A DNA stretch of 61,537 bases, from the NCBI GenBank assembly GCA_031261175.1, contig JAISJW010000003.1, positions 1-61,537 on the forward strand. The letters run 5' to 3'. Under the pieces are notes generated by a model, which saw only the letters and a list, made by a program, of their open reading frames with translations, searched no databases and was not told the origin of the DNA. Made by a program: the position numbers and the translations under genes. This document shows positions 1 through 8,772 of the stretch, in pieces (position 1 is the first letter of the stretch; each line of letters starts with the position of its first letter). The DNA comes from Lactobacillales bacterium. GTDB lineage: Bacteria > Bacillota > Bacilli > Lactobacillales > Streptococcaceae.

Positions 1-149
1 GTAGAAGTGATCACAATACAAAAACTCAAATCCGTCGATGTCTCAACGAATTTGAGTTCTGCTGCTTAACTCTATTTATCAAAAATTGGAAAACCCCATC
101 AGTTGACAAAGAGCCAAAATTAAAAAATTCGTCAAAATCCCCCTTTTTA
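1..149. other. Noncoding sequence downstream of cmk with one hairpin
   Basis: I see no gene here. An inverted repeat runs from about 23 to 58 (arms AACTCAAAT and ATTTGAGTT, loop about 18 nt). It may act as a terminator for cmk, which is read leftwards into it, but there is no clean T-tract directly after the stem, so this is weak. Confidence 0.4.
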
Positions 150-809
150 TTATTTTATAAGCTCTTTTATACGATTTACAACGTCGTCGATCGACATTCC
201 TGTCGTGTCAACTAGGATTGCGTCATCCGCTTGTTTCAAAGGCGATTCCGCGCGGTGCGAATCCTTGTAATCACGCTCGGCGATTTCTTTTTCCAAAACT
301 GCTAAGTCGGTTGGGATACCGCGTGAGATATTTTCTTTGTAACGACGTTCCGCACGTTCAGTAACTGAAGCTACCATAAAGATTTTTACATCAGCATCCG
401 GCAACACAACCGTTCCGATATCGCGTCCGTCCATAACGACCGGATGGGTTTCGGCGATTTCGCGTTGCAGGCGAACCAACTCTTCGCGGACTGCTTTCAA
501 AGCTGCAACTTCAGACACGTTGTTCGTAACATCCGTTTGACGGATGTCATCACTTACGTCGACACCATTGATCAAAGTCAACTGACCGCCTTCGACGTTT
601 TCAAAACTAATTTTGTTAGCGCGCGTCAAAGCAACTAGTGCAGCAGCATCACCGAAGGCGACACCATTTTTAATAGCAAGGAAAGTTACGACGCGGTACA
701 TCGCGCCGGTATCGACATAGATATACCCTAAGTCACGTGCGATGATTTTCGCGATGGTACTTTTGCCGCTTGAAGCTGGGCCATCGATGGCGATTTGAAA
801 TTTGTGCAT
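150..809 (-). CDS. cmk: Cytidylate kinase
   Basis: Phosphorylates CMP and dCMP with ATP in cytosolic pyrimidine nucleotide metabolism. The 219-residue product begins with the P-loop [11 protein letters not shown] (residues 8-18), followed by the DTGAMYR substrate-binding motif (about 33-39) and the GRDIGTVV segment, all typical of bacterial Cmk; length is normal. An AGGA-type ribosome site lies about 8 nt before the ATG. It follows a LysM-protein gene on the same strand, the same neighbour order as ypbE-cmk in Bacillus, so they may be co-transcribed. Identification is secure. Confidence 0.97.
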   Translation of the reverse strand: MHKFQIAIDGPASSGKSTIAKIIARDLGYIYVDTGAMYRVVTFLAIKNGVAFGDAAALVALTRANKISFENVEGGQLTLINGVDVSDDIRQTDVTNNVSEVAALKAVREELVRLQREIAETHPVVMDGRDIGTVVLPDADVKIFMVASVTERAERRYKENISRGIPTDLAVLEKEIAERDYKDSHRAESPLKQADDAILVDTTGMSIDDVVNRIKELIK

Positions 810-868
810 AATGATTAATCCTTTTCATAGAAATAGGGACCCACGAGTGAGCCCCATTATTTTGAAAT

Positions 869-1492
869 TTATGGCAAGTTGATAACTTCACCAACCATGA
901 ATGTTTTTGTAAAATCTTTACCCGGGTTCGCAGCTTCGAGTTCAGCCAAAGTACAACCGTGCGAATTAGCAACCGCTGAAGGTGAATCCCCTGACTTGAT
1001 CGTATAAGTTTTCCCTGACGAAGTTGAAGTCGAAGTATCGGCCGCCGACGTATCTGCCGCTGCTGATGAACTCGAAGACGTTTCCGTCGAAGTCGAAGTT
1101 TCACTCGAATGGTAGCTAACCGAAGTCGATGATTTCGACGTCGATTTACTTGCCGAAGCTTTTGAAGTCGACGAGGTTTTGACGCTCGTTCCCGATCCGG
1201 TGTCGACGTATTGCAGGTAGAACCACGTTCCGATTGGCATCGCCGCGAGCACTACTAAAAGGACCACAAGAATCACCATAAATCGCTGGTTACCTTGGAT
1301 CTTTTTCTTCGTATTTGCCGCGCGTCCTTCGCCGATTCCGAAATCGTCTTCTTCGGCTAAAACAGAGGGCTCCGCATCATATATCGTCGCATCCCAAGGG
1401 TCTTTTTCGGCGGTCGCTTTCGCGCTTACCTCACCCTTGATCTTCGCATAGTAGTCTTCTAATACCTTATCGTTATTCTTTTTATCAGTCAT
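869..1492 (-). CDS. Membrane-anchored LysM-domain protein
   Basis: A 207-residue protein with a charged cytoplasmic N-terminus (about 1-68), one transmembrane helix (about 70-92, VILVVLLVVLAAMPIGTWF), a long Ser/Thr/Ala-rich linker (about 98-160) and a C-terminal LysM motif (about 163-207, starting YTIKSGDSPSAVA and ending GEVINLP). LysM binds N-acetylglucosamine in peptidoglycan, so the protein should tether membrane to wall from outside. It resembles the YpbE-type protein that precedes cmk in many Firmicutes. No catalytic domain is visible, so the role is probably structural; the exact function is unknown. Confidence 0.85.
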   Translation of the reverse strand: MTDKKNNDKVLEDYYAKIKGEVSAKATAEKDPWDATIYDAEPSVLAEEDDFGIGEGRAANTKKKIQGNQRFMVILVVLLVVLAAMPIGTWFYLQYVDTGSGTSVKTSSTSKASASKSTSKSSTSVSYHSSETSTSTETSSSSSAAADTSAADTSTSTSSGKTYTIKSGDSPSAVANSHGCTLAELEAANPGKDFTKTFMVGEVINLP

Positions 1493-1562
1493 TTCTAATC
1501 CTCATCATACATTACGAATTCTCATCAAACACTATGGAATTATATCACATCTGAGGGCTAGT

Positions 1563-2159
1563 TTAAAGGGCGCCTTTAAGAATTTTAGTCCCGTGAAGTT
1601 CGCTCAAACCCGTTTTTTCGGCAAGTGAACGGGCGCACGCGCCCGTGACTCCGCTCCCCGGCATAATGATAATTCGACCGGCTGCGTAGTCGTTATATTC
1701 CCTAAGTTTGGGGATGTTGTTCGGAGCTGGCGAATTTCCACCTTTGGTTAAAATTCTTTTTATTTGGAGATTTGCGAGTTCGTCGATCGCTTTTAGTTTG
1801 TCATTTGTTTCGTCGAATGCCATGTGAAAAGTTAAAGGTTTATTTGTGATTTTTTGGATTTCTTTGATGAAGTCGGTGTCGATTTCGCCATTTTTGAGTG
1901 AGCCGATGACAAATCCGTCCGCTTCATCATTCCATGCGCGAACGCTTTCGAGCATTTCTTTTTTATCTTCGGTTGTGAATTCAAAATCGCCAGCTCTGTT
2001 TCGGATGATGACAAAAACGGGGATTTCGATGTTTTTAAGTGATTGCGGTTTTGGCGTCAAACCACCGACATCGAGGCGGTCGCAAAATTCAATGCGATCC
2101 GCCCCGTTATAGTTTTCTAATTTTTCAGTGCAAAGTTCTTTGATTAGTTTTTCTGTCAT
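1563..2159 (-). CDS. cutC: CutC-family protein
   Basis: A TIM-barrel protein of the CutC family, historically linked to copper homeostasis although the biochemical activity is unsettled. Recognisable segments are NYNGADRIEFCDRLDVGGLTP near the N-terminus, the central FHMAFDET motif, the RILTKGG segment and IIIMPGSGV near the end. At 198 residues it is near the usual 200-250. Its ATG overlaps the stop of ffh as TAATG, so it is translationally coupled to the signal-recognition-particle gene. That placement may be only an operon convenience. Confidence 0.9.
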   Translation of the reverse strand: MTEKLIKELCTEKLENYNGADRIEFCDRLDVGGLTPKPQSLKNIEIPVFVIIRNRAGDFEFTTEDKKEMLESVRAWNDEADGFVIGSLKNGEIDTDFIKEIQKITNKPLTFHMAFDETNDKLKAIDELANLQIKRILTKGGNSPAPNNIPKLREYNDYAAGRIIIMPGSGVTGACARSLAEKTGLSELHGTKILKGAL

Positions 2160-3724
2160 TATTTCTTTTTCTTTTTCATCGCTTTTTTCAGCGCACGTTT
2201 TGTTATCGCCGAAGCAGCTTTTCCTTTTAGTCCGCCGCCAAACATCGAACTCATATCGGGCATTCCCGCTCCACCCATCGCGTTCATATCTGGAAGAGTT
2301 GCGGGGTCAATGCCGAGTTGACTTGCCATTTGGCTTAGATCCGCTCCGCCGCCGGCACCGGGCATTCTGCCCATCGAACCTGGATCCATGCCCATTTGCT
2401 TCATCATTTTTTGCATTTTTTTCGACGCTTTTCCGCCGCTCATCATCGCCATCATATCGCGCGCTTGGTTGAAGCTCTTGATCATTTTGTTGACTTCGAC
2501 AACGGTGTTTGCGCTACCGGCTGCAATCCGGCGACGTCGGCTCGGATTTAGTAACGACGGGTTGCGACGCTCTTCAGGAGTCATCGCTTGGACCATCGCT
2601 TTTTGGCGACGCATTTGTTTTTCGTCGATGTTCATCGCGCCCGCTGGCACTTGGTTCATCCCCGGAATCATTTTCATGATGTCTTCGAGTGGACCCATTT
2701 GATTTACTTGTTCAAGCTGTTCAAGGAAGTCGTTGAAGTCAAATGTCGCCTCGCGCATTTTGTCCATCAACTCGGCTGATTTTTCCTCGTCGTAGTTCGT
2801 TTGTGCCTTCTCAATTAGGGTTAACAAGTCACCCATGCCGAGAATTCGGCTTGACATCCGGTCCGGATGGAACACTTCAAGGTCGTCTAATTTTTCGCCG
2901 ACCCCGACAAATTTAATCGGTTTACCCGTGATGTAGCGGATCGAAAGCGCCGCCCCGCCGCGGGTATCTGAATCGAGTTTCGTGATTGAAACGCCGGTGA
3001 TATCTAGTTCTTCGTCGAATTTCTTAGCGACGTCGGCGGCGACTTGCCCCGTCATGGCGTCAACGACAAGCATGATTTCGTCAGGTTTTGCGAGCGCCTT
3101 GATGTCTTTAAGCTCAAGCATCAGGTTTTCGTCGATTTCTAAGCGACCGGCCGTATCGATGAAGACGTAGTCGTTCTTGTTAGCGGCAGCTTGCGCCAAC
3201 CCCTGTTTCACGATGTCGCGTGGATTTACGTCTGTGCCAAGCGCGAAAACAGGCGCGCCGATTTGCTCGCCGAGCGTTTTCAATTGGTCAATCGCGGCCG
3301 GACGGTAGACGTCGGCAGCAATCAGTAAAGGACGAGCGTTGTCGTCTTTGATCAGTTTTTTAGCGAGTTTTCCAGTTAGGGTCGTTTTACCCGCACCTTG
3401 AAGACCTACCATCATTACGATCGTTGGGATTTTCGCAGATTTGTTCAGTTCAACCGTTTCGCCACCGAGAACTTTAGTCAGCTCTTCGTCGACGATTTTG
3501 ATGATTTGTTGCGAGTTTGTCAAAGCCTCGCTTACGTCAGTGCCGAGAGCGCGCGTGCGAACCGCTTTCGTGAATTCTTTAACAACGCTTAAGTTGACGT
3601 CCGCCTCTAAAAGGGCCAGGCGAATTTCACGCATTAATTCCTTTAAATCGTTTTCTGATACAACTTTCCCCTGGATGCGTTTTAGCGCTCCCTGAAGGCG
3701 TTCGGATAGGTTTTCAAAAGCCAT
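2159..3724 (-). CDS. ffh: Signal recognition particle protein Ffh
   Basis: The SRP54 GTPase, which binds signal peptides on ribosomes together with 4.5S RNA and docks with FtsY to deliver membrane proteins. The 521 residues show the N domain, the G domain with P-loop GLQGAGKTT (about 107-115), DTAGR and TKLDSDTRGG motifs, and a methionine-rich M domain ending in a lysine tail. Gly/Met-rich sequence before the tail is expected for signal-peptide binding. It lies 1 nt after ylxM and overlaps cutC, forming a ylxM-ffh-cutC operon. Confidence 0.98.
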   Translation of the reverse strand: MAFENLSERLQGALKRIQGKVVSENDLKELMREIRLALLEADVNLSVVKEFTKAVRTRALGTDVSEALTNSQQIIKIVDEELTKVLGGETVELNKSAKIPTIVMMVGLQGAGKTTLTGKLAKKLIKDDNARPLLIAADVYRPAAIDQLKTLGEQIGAPVFALGTDVNPRDIVKQGLAQAAANKNDYVFIDTAGRLEIDENLMLELKDIKALAKPDEIMLVVDAMTGQVAADVAKKFDEELDITGVSITKLDSDTRGGAALSIRYITGKPIKFVGVGEKLDDLEVFHPDRMSSRILGMGDLLTLIEKAQTNYDEEKSAELMDKMREATFDFNDFLEQLEQVNQMGPLEDIMKMIPGMNQVPAGAMNIDEKQMRRQKAMVQAMTPEERRNPSLLNPSRRRRIAAGSANTVVEVNKMIKSFNQARDMMAMMSGGKASKKMQKMMKQMGMDPGSMGRMPGAGGGADLSQMASQLGIDPATLPDMNAMGGAGMPDMSSMFGGGLKGKAASAITKRALKKAMKKKKK

Positions 3725-3725
3725 T

Positions 3726-4052
3726 TTATTGCTCCAATTCGTTTAATTCTTGTAGTTTGGTTTGCAGGTATTCATCCTGCGGGTACTTGCCCAAAAGGTC
3801 TTCGATGATCTCGTCGCGCACGACGTAGTTCGAGTAGAGGCCGAGCTTCTTCTCGAAGTCCTCGAGCACCTTCTCGGTGCGCTTGATGTTGTCGTAAACC
3901 GCCTGCCGGCTGACCTCGAACTGCTCGGCAATCTCCGAAAGGCTCAGATCGTCGACGTAATACAGCTCGATATAATTCATCTGCTTCTGCGTCAAAAGGA
4001 CCGCGTAGAAGTCAAACAGGGTGTTGATCCGTTGATTTTTTTCTATGTTCAT
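3726..4052 (-). CDS. ylxM: YlxM/p13-like putative DNA-binding SRP accessory protein
   Basis: A 108-residue protein with a sigma-70 region-4-like helix-turn-helix ([23 protein letters not shown], about 35-57, shown here only as the span starting [15 protein letters not shown]). YlxM is the usual gene before ffh; in streptococci it is reported to affect SRP GTPase cycling. Start: no Shine-Dalgarno sequence precedes the ATG, but a TGTTATAAT extended -10 element ends 9 nt upstream, so the mRNA may be almost leaderless. The GC-rich 3' half (3800-3960) differs slightly in base use from its neighbours. Confidence 0.93.
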   Translation of the reverse strand: MNIEKNQRINTLFDFYAVLLTQKQMNYIELYYVDDLSLSEIAEQFEVSRQAVYDNIKRTEKVLEDFEKKLGLYSNYVVRDEIIEDLLGKYPQDEYLQTKLQELNELEQ

Positions 4053-4072
4053 AATGTTAATATTATAACATA
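4053..4072 (-). promoter_or_regulatory. Extended -10 promoter of ylxM-ffh-cutC
   Basis: Read on the minus strand, TGTTATAAT lies at about 4062-4070, with nine bases between the -10 hexamer and the ylxM ATG. No ribosome site fits between. No clear -35 box is visible because the prfB terminator lies directly upstream; the TGn extension may compensate. Confidence 0.6.
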
Positions 4073-4102
4073 AAAGGGGCTTTCCGGTTAGGGAGCCCCT
4101 TA
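4073..4102. terminator. Terminator between prfB and ylxM
   Basis: A hairpin with arms AAGGGGCT and AGCCCCTT and a loop of about 11 nt. Both sides are A/T-rich, so it could act in either direction, but the gene order suggests it ends prfB transcription before the ylxM promoter. Confidence 0.8.
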
Positions 4103-4111
4103 TATTTTGCG

Positions 4112-4184
4112 CTAATCGCTTTTATCGCGTTTTTGTTGCATTTCAGACCTCGAAATGCACCGAAATCGGCTTAATTGCTATTAG
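4112..4184. repeat. Long palindromic element overlapping the prfB stop codon
   Basis: An imperfect palindrome of about 73 bp. The inner arms TGCATTTC and GAAATGCA enclose a 7-nt loop; the outer arms (CTAAT...ATTAG) are degenerate. It includes the prfB stop codon. It belongs to the family of intergenic palindromes with a TTTCGAGGCTCGAAA-like centre seen at 27372, 38351, 40934, 43964, 49484, 53336 and 56942. Confidence 0.7.
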
Positions 4185-5282
4185 AGTTTTTCTTTCTTCA
4201 GATAAGCGTCGATAAATCCGTCTAAATCGCCGTCCATGACCGCCCCGACGTTTCCGCTTTCGAAGTTCGTGCGGTGGTCCTTGACCATCGTGTACGGTTG
4301 GAACACGTACGAGCGGATTTGCGAGCCCCACCCGATTTCGAGTTGTTCGCCCTTGATCGCCGCGGCTTCCTGCGCCTGTTTCTCTAGCTCGAGCTGATAA
4401 AGTTTCGATTTCATCATGTTCATCGCCTGCTCTTTGTTGGCGATTTGCGAGCGCCCTTCCTGCGACTGCGTCACGAGACCCGTGGGCAAGTGAGTGATCC
4501 GCACGGCTGACTCGGTCTTGTTGATATGCTGACCGCCGGCCCCGCTTGCGCGGTAAGTGTCGACGCGGATTTCATCCGTTTTAATTTCAACTTCGATCGT
4601 GTCATCGAGCTCCGGCATCACATCGATCGAACAAAACGATGTGTGCCGACGCGCGTTCGAATCAAACGGCGAGATGCGCACTAAACGGTGCACGCCGCGT
4701 TCAGATTTCAAATAACCGTAGGCGTTGTAGCCTTTGATAGCTAAGGTCACCGACTTGATTCCAGCTTCGTCGCCCGCTTGATAATCGAGCGTTTCAACTT
4801 TAAAGTCGTGCTGATTTGCCCAGCGTTGATACATGCGCAAAAGCATATCGCCCCAGTCCTGTGACTCGGTTCCGCCGGCACCCGGGTGGATTTCTAAGAT
4901 CGCATTCAGGTGGTCGTACTCTTCGTTCAATAATAAATCGAGTTCATAGCTTGAAAGTTCAGCTTCGAGCGTGTGAATGTTGCTCTCGATTTCCTCATTC
5001 ATTTCGTCGTCTTCTTCGAGTTCAAGCATTTCTAATAATACTTTGATATCCTCTAAATCCGACTCCAACTTATGAAATTTCTCATAAGTTTTTTTCGCTT
5101 CCGTCGATTTCGCGATAATGCCGTTCGCCTTGTTTTGGTCATCCCAAAACGTCGGATCCGCCATCATCTCGTCATACTCCGCGATATCAGCCTCCAACTT
5201 ATCTAAGTCAAAGAGACCTCCTGAAGCTCAGGATAGTTTCTCCCGTTGCTTCGATAAAGTTTCTAATTTCTGCTAATTCCAT
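4181..5282 (-). CDS. prfB: Peptide chain release factor 2, expressed by programmed +1 frameshift
   Basis: RF2 recognises UGA and UAA stops and triggers peptide release on the ribosome. The gene starts at the ATG at 5282 and reads 24 codons ([14 protein letters not shown]...) to an in-frame TGA at 5208-5210. The reading frame then shifts +1 (CTT TGA C becomes Leu-Asp) and continues to 4181, giving about 366 residues, the normal RF2 length. The second frame contains the stop-recognition region and the catalytic GGQ loop ([13 protein letters not shown]). A Shine-Dalgarno-like AGGAGG just before the slip site stimulates shifting. A track that ignores the shift would truncate the N-terminus. Confidence 0.97.
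5207..5222 (-). promoter_or_regulatory. prfB programmed +1 frameshift site
   Basis: On the minus strand the order is AGGAGG TCT CTT TGA C. The internal Shine-Dalgarno, the CUU slippery codon and the slow UGA-C stop context are the three classic elements of RF2 autoregulation: low RF2 lets the ribosome slip past the UGA and make more RF2. Confidence 0.96.
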
Positions 5283-5311
5283 TTTCAGTATCCTTTTTCT
5301 TTTTTTGGAAC

Positions 5312-5390
5312 GTAGAATTCCTGACGGAATTCTGCGAACTATTTTTCTAAGCTCTTGCGCGAGCAAGCTCGCGGTAATCGCTAAGAAAAA
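5312..5390. terminator. Two hairpins between the DUF711 gene and prfB
   Basis: The first hairpin (5312-5336) has arms GTAGAATTC/GAATTCTGC. The second (about 5343-5390) has arms TTTTTCTAAGC and GCTAAGAAAAA around a GC-rich inner stem (GCGAGCAAGCTCGC). Reading leftwards the second is placed right after the DUF711 stop and can act as its terminator. A related CTAAGCTCTT...ATCGCTAAG element occurs at 54241-54280. Confidence 0.6.
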
Positions 5391-5395
5391 TATGT

Positions 5396-6742
5396 TTAAT
5401 TCTTAAAACTGTGAATCGGTGCCGGAATGCGTCCGCCACGGTTGATAAAATCAGCTGACGAATTCGTGTTGACCTTCATCACCGGCGCGCGCCCAAGCAG
5501 ACCACCAAACTCAATCATGTCTCCCACTTTTGAGCCCTTCGCCGGAATAATTCTGACCGCTGTCGTCTTCTGATTAATCACCCCAATCGCCGCTTCATCG
5601 GCGATCATTGCGGCAATTGTCTCCGCCGGAACATCGCCAGGAATGGCAATCATATCAAGCCCGACCGAGCAAATCGCCGTCATCGCTTCTAGTTTTTCTA
5701 AGTTTAATGAACCGCTTAAAACGGCGTCAATCATCCCTGCATCTTCACTGACCGGAATAAAAGCTCCGCTCAAGCCGCCGACGTGATTACACGCCATAAC
5801 GCCGCCTTTTTTGACTGCATCGTTCAAGAGTGCTAAAGCTGCTGTTGTGCCGTGAGTTCCGACTTGTTCAAGTCCCATCTCTTCTAAAATCGCTGCGACC
5901 GAATCGCCAATTGCCGGCGTTGGTGCAAGCGATAAATCGACGATCCCAAACGGAACACCTAAGCGTTCACTTGCCAAGCGACCGACCATTTGACCCATGC
6001 GGGTGATTTTGAACGCTGTTTTTTTGACGGTTTCCGCCACGACGTCAAAGCTTTCGCCTTTGACTTTTTTGAGCGCGCGCTCAACTACGCCGGGGCCCGA
6101 AACGCCGACGTTGACTTCGACATCAGCCTCGCCGACACCGTGGAACGCGCCCGCCATAAACGGATTATCTTCGACTGCGTTAGCGAAAATAACCAACTTA
6201 GCGCAACCCATATCAGACAGTTCAGCCGTCTTTTTGATGATGTGACCCATGTCGCGCACGACGTCCATATTTATGCCGGTTTTAGTCGAACCGACGTTGA
6301 CGCTCGAACAAACGACATCCGTTTCAGCCAAAGCCCGCGGAATCGAATTGATCAGAATTTCGTCACCTTTGGTATAACCTTTTTGGCACAAAGCCGTGAA
6401 TCCGCCGATGAAACTTACACCGAGGTCCTTCGCCGCTTTGTCGAGAATTTGCGCAAACGGCGTGTAATCCGTCGCATCAGTTGCCCCGCCGATGATTGAA
6501 ATCGGCGTCACGCTGATTCGTTTATTGATAATCGGGATGCCGTATTCCGTCTCGATATCCTCGCCGACCTTCACTAAATCTTTCGCACAACGAGTGATTT
6601 TCGCGTAGATTTTTTCGCAGGCTTTGTCGATATCCGGATCGATACAATCCAAAAGCGAAATCCCCATCGTGATCGTTCTCACGTCGAGATTTTGCTCCTC
6701 AATCATATTAATCGTTTCTAAAATCTGTTCAGCTTTTTTCAT
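5396..6742 (-). CDS. PFL-like/DUF711 (UPF0210) family protein
   Basis: A 448-residue cytosolic protein matching the UPF0210/DUF711 family throughout, for example the N-terminal region around [17 protein letters not shown], the [15 protein letters not shown] segment and the C-terminal PAPIHSFKN. The family has a fold related to pyruvate formate-lyase, but no glycyl-radical activity has been established to my knowledge. It lies 32 nt after an ACT-domain gene; this ACT-DUF711 pair is conserved in Firmicutes and suggests amino-acid-controlled activity. Start has a good AGGGGA ribosome site. Function unknown. Confidence 0.9.
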   Translation of the reverse strand: MKKAEQILETINMIEEQNLDVRTITMGISLLDCIDPDIDKACEKIYAKITRCAKDLVKVGEDIETEYGIPIINKRISVTPISIIGGATDATDYTPFAQILDKAAKDLGVSFIGGFTALCQKGYTKGDEILINSIPRALAETDVVCSSVNVGSTKTGINMDVVRDMGHIIKKTAELSDMGCAKLVIFANAVEDNPFMAGAFHGVGEADVEVNVGVSGPGVVERALKKVKGESFDVVAETVKKTAFKITRMGQMVGRLASERLGVPFGIVDLSLAPTPAIGDSVAAILEEMGLEQVGTHGTTAALALLNDAVKKGGVMACNHVGGLSGAFIPVSEDAGMIDAVLSGSLNLEKLEAMTAICSVGLDMIAIPGDVPAETIAAMIADEAAIGVINQKTTAVRIIPAKGSKVGDMIEFGGLLGRAPVMKVNTNSSADFINRGGRIPAPIHSFKN

Positions 6743-6774
6743 TTTATCCCCTTCTGATTGATGAATTTTACACC

Positions 6775-7041
6775 TTATAGATTGTGCATTTCGTCAAAAA
6801 TCGCCGCATTTTGGATGTAAATTTTTACCCCAATTGTTTCGCCGAAAGTCGAAAGTTGCTCTTTGACATCAGCGAACTCGGCTGAATCTTGAATGCTCAC
6901 GCTCATCATCATCGCGAAATAATCGTCGAATAACGTTTGCGAAATATCGAGGATGTTGATTCCCAGCTCGGCCAGCTTCCCACTTGCCCCCGCCACGATC
7001 CCCTCTTTGTCTTTTCCTACCACTGTTACGATTGCTTTCAT
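6775..7041 (-). CDS. ACT domain protein (UPF0237 family)
   Basis: An 88-residue stand-alone ACT domain: [18 protein letters not shown] at the start, then [20 protein letters not shown], the standard beta-alpha-beta layout. ACT domains bind amino acids and act as dimers. It is the upstream partner of the DUF711 gene and has an AGGGAA ribosome site. It probably senses a small ligand to regulate that partner; the ligand cannot be told from the sequence. Confidence 0.93.
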   Translation of the reverse strand: MKAIVTVVGKDKEGIVAGASGKLAELGINILDISQTLFDDYFAMMMSVSIQDSAEFADVKEQLSTFGETIGVKIYIQNAAIFDEMHNL

Positions 7042-7052
7042 TTTCGTTCCCT

Positions 7053-7946
7053 CTATTTTCCGGCGCCGGCAAGTCGCGCCGCGCCAAGTATTCCTGCGTC
7101 ATTTCCCAGTTGGGCAATTCTCAGTTTCGTCGTGTGTTTCACGCCCGGATAGGCGTGCTCGCGAAAGTGCGCCTCGACGATTTGAATCAAATAATCGCCC
7201 GCAGCACTGACCCCTCCGCCGATGACGATGTAGCTCGGGTTCAAAATGTTTGCGATATTGGCAAGGGCTAAGCCTAGCGAACTCGCAAATTTTGCAACGA
7301 TTTCAAGGGCGTTCGGATTGAGCTTTTGGGCTGCATCCATGATTTCTTTCGCCGTTTCAAATTGGGCTGCGTAGCCGTAATGTCTTGCGATGTTCGTTAA
7401 TCCCGTCGCCGCTGCATACTGTTCAAGGCAACCGCGATTTCCGCAAGTGCATTCGTATCCGTCGATTTCGACACACATGTGACCTATTTCGCCAGCCGCT
7501 CCCGCGACTCCGCGTTGCAGTTGTCCGCCGACAATTACGCCGCCGCCAACTCCAGTGCCAAGCGTTACGAGCACGACGTTGTCTGCGTTTTCGCCTGCGC
7601 CAACCCACTGTTCGCCGAGTGCCGCAACGTTTGCGTCATTTTCGATTATCGTTGTTTTTTGTAGTTCACGTTCGATGATTTCTTTGACTGGCGTTTCATC
7701 CGCCCAACCTAGATTGTAAGCACCTTTGACCGTTCCAGTTTCGTAGTTGATTACGCCCGGCGAACCCATGCCGATGCCTTCGATTTCGCTCAAGTCCGCG
7801 TTTTCGCGGATACTTGCCACGATGTCTTCGACGATCTGTCCTTGCACAGTCGGGATGTTCCACTGTTTGAGGATTTCGCCACTTGCCGAGATGATGCCGA
7901 ATTTGACGCTCGTGCCGCCGAGGTCGATTCCGATGTAATTGCCCAT
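7053..7946 (-). CDS. glk: ROK-family glucokinase
   Basis: Phosphorylates glucose with ATP in the cytosol, feeding glycolysis. The start at 7946 is chosen because GGAGG lies 5 nt upstream and the protein then begins MGNYIGIDLGGTSVKFG, the ATP-binding phosphate-1 motif. Other marks are ENDANVAALGEQ (catalytic Asp), the GTGVGGGVI motif, and the ROK zinc signature with Cys residues in YECTCGNRGCLEQY. At 297 residues it is slightly short of the usual 310-320 but has all motifs. It precedes the ACT gene by 11 nt. Confidence 0.93.
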   Translation of the reverse strand: MGNYIGIDLGGTSVKFGIISASGEILKQWNIPTVQGQIVEDIVASIRENADLSEIEGIGMGSPGVINYETGTVKGAYNLGWADETPVKEIIERELQKTTIIENDANVAALGEQWVGAGENADNVVLVTLGTGVGGGVIVGGQLQRGVAGAAGEIGHMCVEIDGYECTCGNRGCLEQYAAATGLTNIARHYGYAAQFETAKEIMDAAQKLNPNALEIVAKFASSLGLALANIANILNPSYIVIGGGVSAAGDYLIQIVEAHFREHAYPGVKHTTKLRIAQLGNDAGILGAARLAGAGK

Positions 7947-8061
7947 TTTCGCCTCCAAAAAAGTTAATTGTCCCAATATTTTAACATTTTTCGAAGTTTT
8001 TTTCAATTTTATGAAACAAAATCGTTTTTTTTACGTATATATATAATAGGAGGTATTTTTT

Positions 8062-8610
8062 ATGAATATCATTTCAGCCATTTGGGCTTCGTTTTTCTGC
8101 TGTTACGTCGAGCGCGGTTCGCTATCTTTTAGCGCGCGGTCCCAATGCGATTCGTGCAATCGCGTTTTGCGCTGGTTCGAGTTGGTTCCCGTTTTGTCGT
8201 GGGTGATGTTGCGCGGTCGCTGTCGAACTTGTCGCTCCCGGATTCCTTTTCGCTTTTGGCTCGCCGAAGTTTTTGCGTTTTGCTTCCCATTCGCGCTACC
8301 TTTGGTCTTTCTTTCGTTACAGGATTGGAAATACCGCTACATCTACTCGTGGCAGCTCGTCTTTTTGCTGTTTTTAGGGCTTCCTGCTCATTTCCCCTAC
8401 GCACTTCCGGTTTTGTTTCTGCGCTGTGGCCTCGCCGACCGCCTCATCATCGTCTATCTGTCGATGATCCTGCCACTTGCCGCCTTCCCACCTTTTCTTC
8501 TCGTCGCATCAGTATCGGGAATTCTCTATATTTTGTTGACTAAGACGCGCAAACTCCCGTTTATCCCCTTCATCACCCTCGCCTACATCCTCGTTATGTA
8601 CTTTAGCTAG
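8062..8610 (+). CDS. comC: Type IV prepilin peptidase, ComC-like
   Basis: A short (182 residues) integral membrane protease of the A24 family, which cleaves and methylates type IV pilin-like signal sequences; in Gram-positives ComC processes the ComG pseudopilins of the DNA-uptake pilus. Visible marks are the two zinc-binding CxxC motifs (CDSC and CRTC, about 29-60), a first catalytic-type Asp in SLQDWKYR, a second in GLADRL, and several hydrophobic helices. The length resembles streptococcal ComC. Start has GGAGG 8 nt upstream. The last codons lie inside the first palindrome of the downstream array. It is divergent from glk. Confidence 0.85.
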   Translation: MNIISAIWASFFCCYVERGSLSFSARSQCDSCNRVLRWFELVPVLSWVMLRGRCRTCRSRIPFRFWLAEVFAFCFPFALPLVFLSLQDWKYRYIYSWQLVFLLFLGLPAHFPYALPVLFLRCGLADRLIIVYLSMILPLAAFPPFLLVASVSGILYILLTKTRKLPFIPFITLAYILVMYFS

Positions 8611-8750
8611 CTAACTTACATAACCACATCACATGTTTGCTACGTTTTCACTGTCGTTATGTAACTTAGGTACTTAACTTACATAACGATACTCAAAAAA
8701 CGAGCAATTAACCCCCGCGTTATGTACTTTAGACCCCTAACTTACATAAC
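8593..8750. repeat. Three 32-bp palindromic repeats with an exact 63-bp period
   Basis: Copies lie at 8593-8624, 8656-8687 and 8719-8750, separated by two 31-bp unrelated segments. Each starts GTTATGTA and ends TACATAAC, with conserved inner arms (left ...TTAG, right TAACT...) and a variable 5-bp centre (CTAGC, GTACT, ACCCC). The first copy overlaps the end of comC; the third ends 22 nt before the ATG of the nuclease-like gene. A period of 63 bp equals six turns of B-DNA, so a phased operator array is likely. The repeat/spacer layout is also CRISPR-like, but the variable centres and absence of cas genes argue against that. Confidence 0.85.
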
Positions 8751-8772
8751 CTCGAATTCAAGGAGAAATGTT

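Noticed and set aside
733-1104. Arg-rich minus-strand ORF overlapping cmk and the LysM gene
   Set aside because: Wrong frame of the LysM Ser/Thr linker and the cmk start; the high Arg content is an artefact of the repeated serine codons.
5208-5210. TGA in prfB read as selenocysteine or as a pseudogene
   Set aside because: AGGAGG, CTT and TGAC context is the standard RF2 frameshift cassette, and the shifted frame restores a full-length RF2.
5990-6499. Plus-strand ORF of 169 residues opposite the DUF711 gene
   Set aside because: It is the antisense shadow of a strongly recognisable protein and has no ribosome site or promoter.
8593-8750. Integron attC-like sites
   Set aside because: The GTT...AAC ends recall attC, but GTTATGT does not fit GTTRRRY, and no integron integrase or cassette layout is present.
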